18,966 bases of DNA from assembly GCA_000432015.1 (NCBI GenBank), contig HF985421.1, positions 1-18,966 on the forward strand, given 5' to 3'. Source of the stretch: Clostridium sp. CAG:1024 (GTDB taxonomy: Bacteria; Bacillota; Clostridia; Christensenellales; CAG-138). Below the pieces are notes generated by a model. It was not told the DNA's origin, did no database searches, and saw nothing but the letters and a program-made list of their open reading frames with translations. Position 1 is the first letter of the stretch, and every line of letters begins with the position of its first letter. A program made the translations under genes and the position numbers. Positions 1 through 7,758 of this stretch are shown piece by piece.

Positions 1-948
1 GCGCGGGGCGCGGATCTTGAAAGCGCGGTGCCTGCAACGCCGTATACCCTTCTCTCGTTCAATACGGGGTACGCGGGTCTTGGCGAAGAATCCGATTTTT
101 TCATGGACGGCGGCAAACAGACCGCGCCGCGTGATCCCGCCATTGTTGAAAAGAACCTTGCAGGCATTCGTGCCATCCTTGAAGCGCAGAAGTGCGACTT
201 TCTGTTCTTGCAGGAGGTCGATCGGAATGCAAAGCGCAGCCGGCGCATCGATGAGGCGGAAATGCTCGCATCCGTCGGCGCTTACAGCGCAGCGTTTGCG
301 CCGAATTATGTTTGCGCCTATGTGCCATACCCGATTCCGGATACCATCGGCAGGGTCGAGTCGGGACTGCTGACGCTTTCCGCCATACAGCCGGCAGAGC
401 AGACGCGCGTTGCGCTTCCGGTGCCGTTCTCGTGGCCGCTCCGCATCGCAAATCTCAAACGCTGTCTGCTCGTGAGCAGAGTGCCGGTCGCGGACAGTGA
501 AAAAGAACTGGTGCTCATTAATCTGCACCTGGAGGCCTACGATGACGGCGCGGGAAAGATCGCGCAGACAAAGCAGCTCGCGGAACTGCTTGAGACAGAG
601 TACGAAAAAGGCAACTATGTGATCGCAGGCGGCGACTTTAACCAGACGTTTCCGGGGATTGATTCCGTGCGATATGCCATGCATGACCCTGAGAATTGGA
701 CGCCGGGTGTGATCGAGGCGGATATGCTGCCGAGCGGATGGAAGATTTTAGCGGATGATCGCACGCCCACCTGCCGCCTGCTCGACCGGCCGTTCGACAG
801 GGAGGAGCCCGATTCTATGCAGTACTATGTGATCGACGGGTTTCTTTGCTCGCCGAACGTAACGGTGCTGTCGCTGGAAACGCTGGACGCGGGGTTCCGC
901 TATTCCGATCACAATCCCGTGCTTCTGCAATTCGAACTGCAAAAATAA
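1..948 (+). CDS. Endonuclease/exonuclease/phosphatase family protein (5' partial)
   Basis: Metal-dependent phosphodiesterase/nuclease-like protein of the EEP (DNase I-like) superfamily; the substrate cannot be told. The frame is open to the left edge, so the gene starts outside the window; the first GTG (28) lies inside the reading frame and is unlikely to be the real start. About 315 residues are visible. EEP landmarks occur in order: SFNTGYAGLG (strand 1 Asn), FLQEVDRN (metal-binding Glu), INLHLEAY (His), GGDFNQTF (Asp/Asn) and YSDHNPVLL (final Asp-His pair). The GYAGLGEESDFFMDGG stretch is typical of a Firmicutes subgroup that often has an N-terminal membrane anchor, which would lie upstream here. 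A hairpin terminator follows 19 bases after the stop. A second, unrelated-looking EEP gene lies at 9562. Confidence 0.85.
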   Translation, partial: ARGADLESAVPATPYTLLSFNTGYAGLGEESDFFMDGGKQTAPRDPAIVEKNLAGIRAILEAQKCDFLFLQEVDRNAKRSRRIDEAEMLASVGAYSAAFAPNYVCAYVPYPIPDTIGRVESGLLTLSAIQPAEQTRVALPVPFSWPLRIANLKRCLLVSRVPVADSEKELVLINLHLEAYDDGAGKIAQTKQLAELLETEYEKGNYVIAGGDFNQTFPGIDSVRYAMHDPENWTPGVIEADMLPSGWKILADDRTPTCRLLDRPFDREEPDSMQYYVIDGFLCSPNVTVLSLETLDAGFRYSDHNPVLLQFELQK

Positions 949-955
949 AACATTC

Positions 956-985
956 GCATATGCGCTCCCTCCTGCGGCATACCTT
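956..985 (+). promoter_or_regulatory. Candidate sigma-E promoter of spoIVFA
   Basis: GCATATG (956-962), a 15-bp spacer, and CATACCTT (978-985). The B. subtilis sigma-E consensus is roughly GHATATT, 14 bp, CATACAHT, so 6 of 7 and 7 of 8 positions agree. It sits just upstream of the spoIVF genes, which belong to the sigma-E mother-cell regulon in known sporulators. The inferred transcript would start near 990, after the left arm of the terminator hairpin. This is a match by eye only. Confidence 0.45.
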
Positions 986-1005
986 TGTTGCAGGAGGGTG
1001 TTTTT
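967..1005 (+). terminator. Rho-independent terminator of the EEP gene
   Basis: A 9-bp perfect stem CCCTCCTGC (967-975) / GCAGGAGGG (990-998) with a 14-base loop is followed by TGTTTTT. The right arm contains AGGAGGG, which is also the ribosome binding site for the ATG at 1006, so terminator and ribosome binding site share the same bases. Confidence 0.75.
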
Positions 1006-1689
1006 ATGGCGCAGGATCATTTTTCCATGGAACCGTTTGTGACGGACGGATATACGGAAAGCCGACCCGCCGCGCCGGCCCGCAGCCGGATGCAGCGGAG
1101 GAACAAGCGGCAGAGAGAGGGCGGGATGCTCGTTCAGACGGTGATCTGTATCGCAGCGTTGCTGCTGTTCATCGGTCTGGAGCTGTTTGTGTTTAAAAAG
1201 GCGGAGGCTGCGGAGCCGGTCAACGCGTCCCCCCGGGAGCAAACGCAGGGGACGGAGAGCGGATCGGGTGAGGATGAGGAGACCCTTGGCAGATTGCAGT
1301 TCGTGAACGGCAGAGTGTACAGCGTGTTTCCGAAGAGCCCGCGTTGGGCGCTGCCGCTTAAGTCCGATTCCGTCGAAAGCCTGGAAGAGGAACGGCTTTT
1401 GAAGCTCACGGCGGAACCCGGCGAAAGCATCCGCGTTTCTGCCGCGGGACAGGTGCGAAAGGTCGGAGAGGATCCGAATTACGGAAGCTTTGTGCTTGTG
1501 AGCCACGGAAACGAACTGGAAAGCGTCTACTATCATCTGGACGGGATCTGCGTAGAAGAAGGGCAGCCGCTTCGCGCAGACGATACGCTGGGCAGCGTAG
1601 GAGCGGACGGCTATCTCTATGTCGCGGTGCTGGAGGAGGGAACGCTTCAGCGCGTGTTCCAATACTATACGGCGCCCGCGGGGACTTAA
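1006..1689 (+). CDS. spoIVFA: SpoIVFA-like stage IV sporulation protein (degenerate M23/LytM)
   Basis: Likely partner and inhibitor/scaffold of the SpoIVFB intramembrane protease in the outer forespore membrane. The 227-aa protein has a basic cytoplasmic N-terminus (to about residue 40), one membrane segment (about 42-63), a Gly/Glu-rich linker, and a LytM/M23-like beta domain (about 135-215) with the YGSFVLVSHGNELESVYYHL signature. The first M23 zinc motif (HxxxD) and the HxH strand (here LYVAVLEEG) are absent, so it should not be an active peptidase, as expected for SpoIVFA. The ATG at 1006 is preferred because AGGAGGG lies 7 bases upstream; an in-frame TTG at 985 is less likely. It ends one base before spoIVFB, and this adjacency is the strongest identity argument. 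Confidence 0.8.
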   Translation: MAQDHFSMEPFVTDGYTESRPAAPARSRMQRRNKRQREGGMLVQTVICIAALLLFIGLELFVFKKAEAAEPVNASPREQTQGTESGSGEDEETLGRLQFVNGRVYSVFPKSPRWALPLKSDSVESLEEERLLKLTAEPGESIRVSAAGQVRKVGEDPNYGSFVLVSHGNELESVYYHLDGICVEEGQPLRADDTLGSVGADGYLYVAVLEEGTLQRVFQYYTAPAGT

Positions 1690-1690
1690 T

Positions 1691-2575
1691 ATGCGGTTCG
1701 GACTGCTCGGGGGAACGGAGCTTCGCGTGCACCCGCTGCTTCTGCCGGTACTTGCGGCAGCTTGCGTGCTCGGGAAGCTCAACGCGCTGCTCGCCGCATT
1801 GCTGGCGATCGTACTGCATGAAACGAGCCATGCAATCCTATGCTATGCCTTCGGCGTGCGTGTGTACGCATTGGAACTTATGCCGTTCGGCGCAGTGGCG
1901 CGGGTGGACAGGCAGGGCATGATGGGTCAGGCGGAACTGTGTATCGCGGCTGCGGGACCTGTCACAAGTCTTGTTATCGCGGGCTGTACGGCGATGTGCG
2001 CCGATCTGTTCCCGCGGACGATGCCGCTGCTTAGAACCTTTATGACCTACAATATCGTGCTTGCGGCGGTCAATCTATTGCCTGCGCTCCCGCTCGACGG
2101 CGGACGGGTGCTGCGCGCGCTTTTGCAAAAACGCATGACGCTGCATACGTCGAGCGTGCTGCTCTCCGGACTTGGCATTTTGTTCGGCACAGGTTTTTTG
2201 ACGCTTACGGTCTGTTGCGCGCTGCGGGAGATCTATAATCTCACGTTTCCGACGATGGGACTGTTTCTGATCGTGGCAGGGATCCGCGAACTGCGGTTGC
2301 TGCCGGAGACGGAGGTTCGGGCATACGTTCGGCGGCTTGACGCCCTGCAGCGCGGGGCGGGCTGTCAGGTGCGGCTGCTGCTCGCCCATGCTTCTATGCC
2401 CGCATCGGAAGCGGTGCGCCTGCTGGAACGCGACAGTTTCAATGTGCTTCGCGTCGTGGACGAGAAAATGCGGCTGCTCGGAGAGCTGGATGAAAGCGCG
2501 CTCCTTCGCGGCGTTGCAGTCTATGGCGGGGAGCGCAGCGTGGGGGAACTGCTCACATTTGACCGGGAAGGTTGA
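1691..2575 (+). CDS. spoIVFB: SpoIVFB-like M50 site-2 protease
   Basis: Intramembrane zinc metalloprotease that in Bacillus cleaves pro-sigma-K in the mother cell late in sporulation. The 294-aa polytopic protein is close to the B. subtilis length. The active-site helix carries HETSH (residues 43-47), and the third zinc ligand lies in NLLPALPLDGGR (Asp136). The conserved AAAGP motif is at about 87-90. Several hydrophobic segments span residues 15-225; the C-terminal 70 residues look like a degenerate CBS-type regulatory domain (FNVLRVVDEKMRLLGELDES). The start at 1691 comes directly after the spoIVFA stop, so translation is probably coupled. In Bacillus the same pair lies just before rplU-ysxB-rpmA; here three genes separate them. 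Confidence 0.88.
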   Translation: MRFGLLGGTELRVHPLLLPVLAAACVLGKLNALLAALLAIVLHETSHAILCYAFGVRVYALELMPFGAVARVDRQGMMGQAELCIAAAGPVTSLVIAGCTAMCADLFPRTMPLLRTFMTYNIVLAAVNLLPALPLDGGRVLRALLQKRMTLHTSSVLLSGLGILFGTGFLTLTVCCALREIYNLTFPTMGLFLIVAGIRELRLLPETEVRAYVRRLDALQRGAGCQVRLLLAHASMPASEAVRLLERDSFNVLRVVDEKMRLLGELDESALLRGVAVYGGERSVGELLTFDREG

Positions 2576-2587
2576 GTATGCTATGAT
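2559..2587 (+). promoter_or_regulatory. Sigma-A promoter for the radical SAM-DUF2344-rng operon
   Basis: TTGACC (2559-2564), 17-bp spacer, TATGAT (2582-2587), overlapping the 3' end of spoIVFB. The predicted start near 2594 gives vegetative transcription independent of the sporulation genes. It also favours the ATG at 2614 over that at 2602, because the weaker site in front of 2602 would lie largely outside the transcript. Confidence 0.65.
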
Positions 2588-2613
2588 ATAAAAGGAAGTT
2601 TATGGAGGTAAGC

Positions 2614-4437
2614 ATGCTCAATCAGGAAACGTTGGACAAGCTGTATGCAGCGGTAGAAAAGCCGGCGCGCTATCTTGGCGGCGAATGGAACGAGATCGTG
2701 AAGGACGAGGCGGCTTTGCGCTTTGCCATGTGCTTTCCGGATGTGTATGAGATCGGCATGTCGCATCTGGGGTCGCGCATCCTTTACCATGTGCTGAACG
2801 AACAGCCGGAGATCGCCTGTGAGCGCGTGTACGCGCCTTGGACGGACATGGAACAGCAGCTCCGCGCCGAAAAGCTGCCCGTGTTTTCGCTCGAAACAAA
2901 GCGGGGACTGCGCGAGTTCGACGTCGTAGGCTTTTCGCTGCTGTATGAGATGTGCTATACCAACATCCTGACCATGCTGGATCTTTCCGGCATACCGTTC
3001 CGCGCGGCGGATCGCGGCGAAGACATGCCGCTCATCGTTTGCGGCGGTCCCTGCTGCTGCAATCCGGAGCCGATCGCGCCGTTCATGGATGCGATCATGG
3101 TGGGCGACGGCGAAGAGGTGATCGTTGAGCTTGCAAAGACCGTGGAACATGCAAAAGAAGCGGGCGAGGATCGAAAAACGCTTCTGAAGCGTCTCTCAAA
3201 GATCGAGGGATTGTATATCCCGTCACTGTATACAGTGACCGAACACGGAACGCTCCCCCTGGAGGAAGACGTTCCCGCCACGGTCACGCGCCGCACGGTC
3301 AAAGACCTTGACAGCACGCCGTTCCTTGGCAAGCCGGTCGTCCCGTATATGAACATCGTTCATGACCGCGTTTCGCTCGAGGTCATGCGCGGCTGCACCC
3401 GCGGATGCCGGTTTTGCCAGGCCGGCTATATCTATCGCCCTGTGCGCGAACGAAAAAAGGAGACGCTGCTGCGCCAGGCGCAGGAGCTCGTGGACTGCAC
3501 GGGCTACGACGAGGTTTCGCTGCTCAGTCTCAGCACGGGCGATTACTCCGAGGTGCATTCGCTCGTACCGGAGATCATCGACAGCATGGAATCGCAGAGG
3601 GTCTCGGTCTCACTGCCATCGCTCCGGCTGGATTCTTTCCTGAAAGAGGATCTCGAAAAAATGCAGTCCATCCGAAAGGCAGGTTTGACCTTTGCACCGG
3701 AGGCCGGGACGCAGCGCCTGCGCGACGTGATCAACAAGAACGTCACGGAGGAGGATCTGCTCCGCGCGACGACGGACGCGTTTTCCTGCGGCTGGACGGG
3801 CGTGAAGCTGTATTTCATGCTGGGGCTTCCGGAGGAGACAGACGAGGATATTCTCGGCATTGCCGACCTTGCGAAAAAGGTCAGCGACGCATTCTACCGT
3901 CTGCCCAAGGAACAGCGCGGCAAGGCGCTGCGCCTGACGGTCAGCGCATCGACTTTCGTGCCGAAACCCTTTACGGCGTTCCAGTGGTTCCCGCAGGTGC
4001 CGCTCGACGAGATCCGCCGCAGACAGGCCATCCTGCGCGACGCGCTGCGCGGCATTCGCGGCGTACAGTTCCAGTGCCACCTTTCCGATCTGTCCGTGCT
4101 GGAAGCGGCATTCTCCCGCGGAGACCGCAAGCTTGCGGATGTTTTGGAAACGGCATATGAACGGGGCTGTCGGTTCGACTCCTGGTCGGAGCATTACCGC
4201 CCGGACGCGTGGCGGGAAGCGTTTGCAGCACACGGCTGCACGATCGAGGATTACGCGCAATGGGCGCCGTCGCTCGACGAGACGCTGCCGTGGTCGCATA
4301 TCGACATGCTGGTCACGGAAGACTACCTGAAACGGGAATACAAGAAAGCCATGCAGGGCGTCACAACGCGTGACTGCCGGCAGGGCTGCAACGGTTGCTT
4401 TGGAGGTCGCCATGCGGATGCTTGCAGTCTATCATAA
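2614..4437 (+). CDS. TIGR03960-type B12-binding radical SAM protein
   Basis: Radical SAM enzyme of the conserved Firmicutes family (TIGR03960) encoded beside a DUF2344 protein; its reaction is not established. The 607-aa product has an N-terminal cobalamin-binding-like Rossmann region (about 40-200) and then the radical SAM core with MRGCTRGCRFCQAGYIYRP, whose CxxxCxxC cysteines are residues 261, 265 and 268 and bind the 4Fe-4S cluster. The C-terminus is cysteine-rich (DCRQGCNGC), consistent with a second metal or cluster site. The start at 2614 is chosen because GGAGGT (2604-2609) lies 4 bases upstream; an in-frame ATG at 2602 would add four residues. The last 26 bases overlap the next gene, as usual for this pair. 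Confidence 0.88.
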   Translation: MLNQETLDKLYAAVEKPARYLGGEWNEIVKDEAALRFAMCFPDVYEIGMSHLGSRILYHVLNEQPEIACERVYAPWTDMEQQLRAEKLPVFSLETKRGLREFDVVGFSLLYEMCYTNILTMLDLSGIPFRAADRGEDMPLIVCGGPCCCNPEPIAPFMDAIMVGDGEEVIVELAKTVEHAKEAGEDRKTLLKRLSKIEGLYIPSLYTVTEHGTLPLEEDVPATVTRRTVKDLDSTPFLGKPVVPYMNIVHDRVSLEVMRGCTRGCRFCQAGYIYRPVRERKKETLLRQAQELVDCTGYDEVSLLSLSTGDYSEVHSLVPEIIDSMESQRVSVSLPSLRLDSFLKEDLEKMQSIRKAGLTFAPEAGTQRLRDVINKNVTEEDLLRATTDAFSCGWTGVKLYFMLGLPEETDEDILGIADLAKKVSDAFYRLPKEQRGKALRLTVSASTFVPKPFTAFQWFPQVPLDEIRRRQAILRDALRGIRGVQFQCHLSDLSVLEAAFSRGDRKLADVLETAYERGCRFDSWSEHYRPDAWREAFAAHGCTIEDYAQWAPSLDETLPWSHIDMLVTEDYLKREYKKAMQGVTTRDCRQGCNGCFGGRHADACSLS

Positions 4438-5095
4438 AACGGAAAGCGCACGTTATATCTCTCATCTCGATGTGCAGCGCACCTTGCAGCGTGCATTTCG
4501 CCGCGCCAAGCTTCCGCTGCGCTTCTCCGAGGGATTCAACCCGCATCCGGAGCTTTCCTTTGCCTCTGCGCTCGCAACGGGAACGACGAGCGATGCGGAG
4601 TGGTTTGATGTGGAGCTGACGGAGTGCGTGCAGCCGGAGACGTTTCTTGCACAGGTCAACGCTGTGCTGCCGCAGGGCATCCGGCTTTCGGACGCGCGGG
4701 AGCTGCCCGCGGGCATCAAGACGCTTTCGACTCTGACACGGGCCGCGGAATACGAGGTACAGACAACATTTGCGCGCACGATGACGCGCGAAAAAGCCGA
4801 AGCGGCGTTAGAATCGCTGCTTTCCGGCGACATTATAGTGAATAAGCGGACCAAGGGCGGGATCAAACCCGTGAATATCCGTCCGCAGATCATAAGGGCG
4901 TTCGTGGAAGACGTTGAGGGAAATACCATCACCCTCCGCGTTCTGGGCAAATTGCAAGCCGATGGCGGACTGCGCGTCGAATTGATGATGGGCGCGCTGT
5001 TCGATTGTTTGGATGCACAGGGCACGCTGCGGATCCACCGCGCGGCCATGTATTTTGACGCAGATGGCGTTTTGCCGCGCATTCCCTTAGAGTAA
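4412..5095 (+). CDS. TIGR03936 family radical SAM-associated protein (DUF2344)
   Basis: Conserved partner of the upstream radical SAM protein; in many bacteria the two are adjacent or fused, so they probably act together, but the substrate is unknown. The 227-aa protein opens with MRMLAVYHKTESARYISHLD and continues with FSEGFNPHPELSFASALATG, both hallmarks of the family. The start at 4412 has GGAGGT (4402-4407) 4 bases upstream inside the end of the preceding gene, so translation is coupled across a 26-base overlap. RNase E/G follows after 14 bases, a common clostridial arrangement. Confidence 0.87.
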   Translation: MRMLAVYHKTESARYISHLDVQRTLQRAFRRAKLPLRFSEGFNPHPELSFASALATGTTSDAEWFDVELTECVQPETFLAQVNAVLPQGIRLSDARELPAGIKTLSTLTRAAEYEVQTTFARTMTREKAEAALESLLSGDIIVNKRTKGGIKPVNIRPQIIRAFVEDVEGNTITLRVLGKLQADGGLRVELMMGALFDCLDAQGTLRIHRAAMYFDADGVLPRIPLE

Positions 5096-5109
5096 AAGAA
5101 GGGAAGAGT

Positions 5110-6637
5110 ATGAACAAAGAAATATTGGTGGATGCAAACGGGTTTTCGACCCGCGTTGCGGTCGTGGAAAACGGCGCGCCGGTCGAACTGTACGTCGAAC
5201 AGGAGAGTTCGCAGCGCCTTGTCGGCAACATCTACAACGGCAGAGTGCAGAATGTTCTGCCGGGCATGCAGGCGGCGTTTGTCGACATTGGCCTTGAGCG
5301 CAATGCGTTCCTGTATGCGGGCGACATTGTGCTGCCCGACGACTCGGATGACGAGGTGGAAACGCCGAAGGAAACGAAGAGCATTCGGGATCTGCTCAAG
5401 CCCGGCCAGACCATCATGGTACAGATCGCAAAGGATCCCGTCGGGACAAAGGGCGCGCGCGTCACAACGCACATCACGCTTGCAGGCCGCTCGCTCGTGC
5501 TCATGCCGACGATGGATTATGTCGGCATCTCCCGCCGCATCGCGCGGGATGAAGAGGGGTCGCGACTGAGAGAGGTCGAGACTGCGCAAGATCCTGAACG
5601 AGATCAAGCCCGACGGCATGGGCGTGATCGTTCGCACGGCTTCGGCGGGCAAAAGCAGGGAGGCGTTCAAGGAGGATCTTGACGGCATCGTCAACCTGTA
5701 CAGGGAGATCGAAAAGCGCGCAAAGAACAAAAAGGCCCCGGCGCTGCTGCACGAGGAACAGTCCCTGCTGTTTCGAACGGTGCGCGATCTGCTGATGAAG
5801 GATGTTGACCGCGTGTTCGTGAACGAAACGGGGACCTTCGAGCAGATCAAGGAGATCGCGGACATGATGGCGCCGAAGCTCAGACCGCGTATCCTGCTTA
5901 AGGAGAGCGAGGCGCTCTTTGAACGCTATGAGACGGAGAGCAAGATCGATAAAGCGCTTGCCCGCAAGGTTTGGCTGAAGAACGGCAGCTACGTCATTAT
6001 CGACCGCACGGAGGCGCTGACCTGCATCGACGTCAACACGGGAAAATTCGTCGGAAAAGACGATCTCGAAAAGACGATCACCGCGACCAACTGCGAGGCG
6101 GCGGTCGAGATCGCGCGGCAGCTGCGGCTCCGTGACATCGGCGGCATCATTATTATCGACTTCATTGATATGGAGCGTGAGAGCAACCGCACCATGGTGC
6201 TGAACACGCTGAAAAATGCGCTGAAGGACGACCATACGCGCTCGCATGTATTCGGCTTCACGCACCTGGGTCTTGTCGAGATGACGCGCAAAAAGACGGG
6301 GCGCAGCCTCGGAGATACGCTGCAAATCGTCTGCCCCTATTGCAGCGGCGATGCGCATGTGCTTGCGGCGGAGACCGTGATGGGAAAGGTCAAGAAGCAG
6401 ACCATGCAGGTGCTCAAGGGCAGCAACAACAAGCGAATGCTCATCGAGGTACATCCGGATGTGCTCGCGGCGATGGAGTTCGCGGAGAAGAAGCATGGCC
6501 GCGTGTTCCCGGAGGACGCGGGCGGCAGCTATTATGTGCGCGCAAACCCGCAGCTGCATATCGAGAAGTTTTCGGTACGGCCGCTTGCGGAAAAGCGCCT
6601 TGCGGAAGCGAAAAAAGAGTGCAAAATCATTCGCTGA
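5110..6637 (+). pseudogene. rng: Ribonuclease E/G family protein, frameshifted
   Basis: Endoribonuclease for rRNA maturation and mRNA turnover. The gene is split: frame 1 (5110-5682) encodes the N-terminus with the S1 RNA-binding domain (about residues 35-125, GNIYNGRVQNVLPGMQAAFV) up to GISRRIARDEE. The rest lies in frame 2, open from 5570 (first ATG 5618) to 6637, with the catalytic DNase I-like region including TCIDVNTGKF and IIIIDFIDM (metal-binding aspartates) and the zinc-link CPYCSG. The break coincides with a 16-bp imperfect tandem duplication. Removing one copy gives a continuous 503-aa protein reading RDEERSRLRKILNEIKPDGM, the normal RNase G length. The start has AGAAGGGA upstream and lies 14 bases after the DUF2344 gene. 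Either the strain lacks this enzyme or the duplication is an assembly artefact. Confidence 0.85.
5554..5585 (+). repeat. Imperfect 16-bp tandem duplication causing the rng frameshift
   Basis: GAGGGGTCGCGACTGA (5554-5569) is followed at once by GAGAGGTCGAGACTGC (5570-5585); 13 of 16 bases match. Read in their respective frames both copies encode E-(G/R)-S-R-L-R. Sixteen bases shift the frame by +1. The differences are mostly silent, as between two strain alleles. Confidence 0.85.
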
Positions 6638-6643
6638 CGGGCA

Positions 6644-6672
6644 TTGACAGCGGCATTTCGCTGTGATATGAT
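6644..6672 (+). promoter_or_regulatory. Strong sigma-A promoter of rplU-prp-rpmA
   Basis: TTGACA (6644-6649), 17-bp spacer, TATGAT (6667-6672), 7 bases after the rng stop. A consensus -35 and near-consensus -10 fit a highly expressed ribosomal protein operon. Transcription should start near 6679. Confidence 0.85.
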
Positions 6673-6676
6673 TTGT

Positions 6677-6759
6677 CGGTGAGCCGCACTGGGACGGTCG
6701 AAGTATGCAGTTTTGCATCACCGCGCTCGGGCGAGTCTGGTAAGAGGAGGTGCAGCACT
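6677..6759 (+). promoter_or_regulatory. Probable L21 leader (autoregulatory 5' UTR of rplU)
   Basis: The roughly 80-base leader between the promoter and rplU can fold: CGGTGA (6677-6682) pairs with TCACCG (6718-6723), enclosing a small hairpin ATGCA (6705-6709) / TGCAT (6714-6718, sharing one base with the outer stem). Firmicutes rplU genes commonly carry a structured L21 leader (Rfam L21_leader) here. Identity rests on position and foldability, not on a model search. Confidence 0.5.
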
Positions 6760-7065
6760 GTGTATGCAATCATTCAAACCGGTGGAAAGCAGTACAAGGT
6801 CGAAGCCGGCGACGAGATTCTCGTCGAAAAGCTGGATGCAGAGGTGAACGCTGAAGTCGAATTCGACGTTCTGCTCGTGGCAGACGACGACGGCGTCAAG
6901 ATCGGTACGCCCGTTCTGGATGGCGTGAAGGCCAAGGCGAAGGTTGTGGAGCACGGCAAGGGCAAGAAGGTCATCGTCTTCAAGTACAAGCCGAAGAAGA
7001 ACATCCGCACGAAGCGCGGTCATCGTCAGCCGTACACCAAGGTCGAGATCCTTTCGATCGGGTAA
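6760..7065 (+). CDS. rplU: 50S ribosomal protein L21
   Basis: Large-subunit protein that binds 23S rRNA. It is 101 aa, starting at a GTG (6760) with AGGAGGT (6745-6751) 8 bases upstream; the protein reads [20 protein letters not shown], the canonical L21 N-terminus. The basic C-terminus ([21 protein letters not shown]) is the rRNA-binding signature. An open frame extends upstream to 6673, but no start there matches the family length. First gene of rplU-prp-rpmA. Confidence 0.97.
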   Translation: MYAIIQTGGKQYKVEAGDEILVEKLDAEVNAEVEFDVLLVADDDGVKIGTPVLDGVKAKAKVVEHGKGKKVIVFKYKPKKNIRTKRGHRQPYTKVEILSIG

Positions 7066-7071
7066 GGCGAG

Positions 7072-7401
7072 ATGATCCGGATCGTGATGCTCCGGCGAAA
7101 CGGTGCGACGCTCGGATTCGAGTGCAGCGGTCACGCCGGATATGCGGAAGCGGGAAGCGACATCGTGTGCAGCGCGGTCTCCGCGCTCACGGCGGCAGCG
7201 GCGAACGGACTGACCGAGGCGGCGAAGATCAAAGCCTCTGTCACGGACGACGGCAAAACGCTTCGATGTGTCCTGCCGGAAACGGTGGGGGAGCGGCAGG
7301 CGCAGGACGCGCAGCTGCTGTTCGACACATTGGAGATGGCGCTGTCCGGCATCCGCAAAGACTATGGAAAGTATTTGAAAATTTCTGACAGGGAGGTGTA
7401 A
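7072..7401 (+). CDS. prp: Ribosomal-processing cysteine protease Prp
   Basis: YsxB/Prp cysteine protease that removes the N-terminal extension of L27 in Firmicutes. The 109-aa protein has the conserved GHAGYAEAGSDIVCSAVSAL segment with catalytic His21 and Cys33. It lies between rplU and rpmA with gaps of 6 and 3 bases, the standard order, so the protease is made with its substrate. The ribosome binding site is weak (AAGG in the preceding stop region), suggesting translational coupling to rplU. Confidence 0.95.
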   Translation: MIRIVMLRRNGATLGFECSGHAGYAEAGSDIVCSAVSALTAAAANGLTEAAKIKASVTDDGKTLRCVLPETVGERQAQDAQLLFDTLEMALSGIRKDYGKYLKISDREV

Positions 7402-7404
7402 CAG

Positions 7405-7695
7405 ATGTTGCAAATGAATCTGCAGCGTTTTGCGCATAAGAAGGGCGTCGGCTCCTCGCGCAACGGCCGTGACAGCGAAAGCAAGCGTCTCGGACCCAAG
7501 CGTGCGGACGGTCAGTTCGTGCTCGCGGGAAACATCCTCGTCCGTCAGCGCGGTACGCATTTCCATCCCGGCAATAACGTCGGTATCGGAAAGGACGACA
7601 CCCTGTTTGCAAAGATCGACGGCGTGGTCCGCTTTGAGACCAAGCACGGCGGCAAGAAGCAGGTCAGCGTATACGACGAGGCGGTCGGCGAGTAA
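7405..7695 (+). CDS. rpmA: 50S ribosomal protein L27 (with cleavable extension)
   Basis: L27 reaches the peptidyl-transferase centre with its N-terminus. The 96-aa precursor begins [20 protein letters not shown]; by analogy with Staphylococcus the extension MLQMNLQRF is removed by Prp before AHKKG. The L27 core ([20 protein letters not shown]) is intact. GGAGGTG lies upstream of the ATG. A hairpin terminator follows 26 bases after the stop; obg, often the next gene in this operon, is replaced by phage sequence. Confidence 0.97.
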   Translation: MLQMNLQRFAHKKGVGSSRNGRDSESKRLGPKRADGQFVLAGNILVRQRGTHFHPGNNVGIGKDDTLFAKIDGVVRFETKHGGKKQVSVYDEAVGE

Positions 7696-7720
7696 GCCAA
7701 AAACGGAATTTATTGCAGAC

Positions 7721-7758
7721 AATGCGCTTTTGTGGGCAACCATGAGAGCGCATTTTTT
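7721..7758 (+). terminator. Terminator of the rplU-prp-rpmA operon
   Basis: AATGCGCT (7721-7728) pairs with AGCGCATT (7747-7754), followed by TTTT. The loop may hold a second small hairpin with a GCAA tetraloop. The first ATG of the phage-derived reading frame (7742) lies inside this structure, so the prophage remnant abuts the terminator. Confidence 0.75.

Noticed and set aside
748..1782. Minus-strand open frame across the EEP gene, spoIVFA and the start of spoIVFB
   Set aside because: It runs through three well-supported features on the other strand and has no family resemblance.
2602..2613. ATG at 2602 as the radical SAM start
   Set aside because: GGAGGT at 2604-2609 is better placed for the ATG at 2614, and the predicted transcript start near 2594 leaves little room for a binding site before 2602.
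5560..5620. Programmed ribosomal frameshift in the RNase E/G gene
   Set aside because: No slippery heptamer or following pseudoknot was seen, and a diverged 16-bp duplication at the break explains the frame change fully.
4462..5865. Long open frame on the minus strand opposite DUF2344 and rng
   Set aside because: It lies antisense to clearly conserved genes, has no recognisable domain or ribosome binding site, and is low-complexity in Ser/Arg; long antisense frames are expected in this GC-rich DNA.
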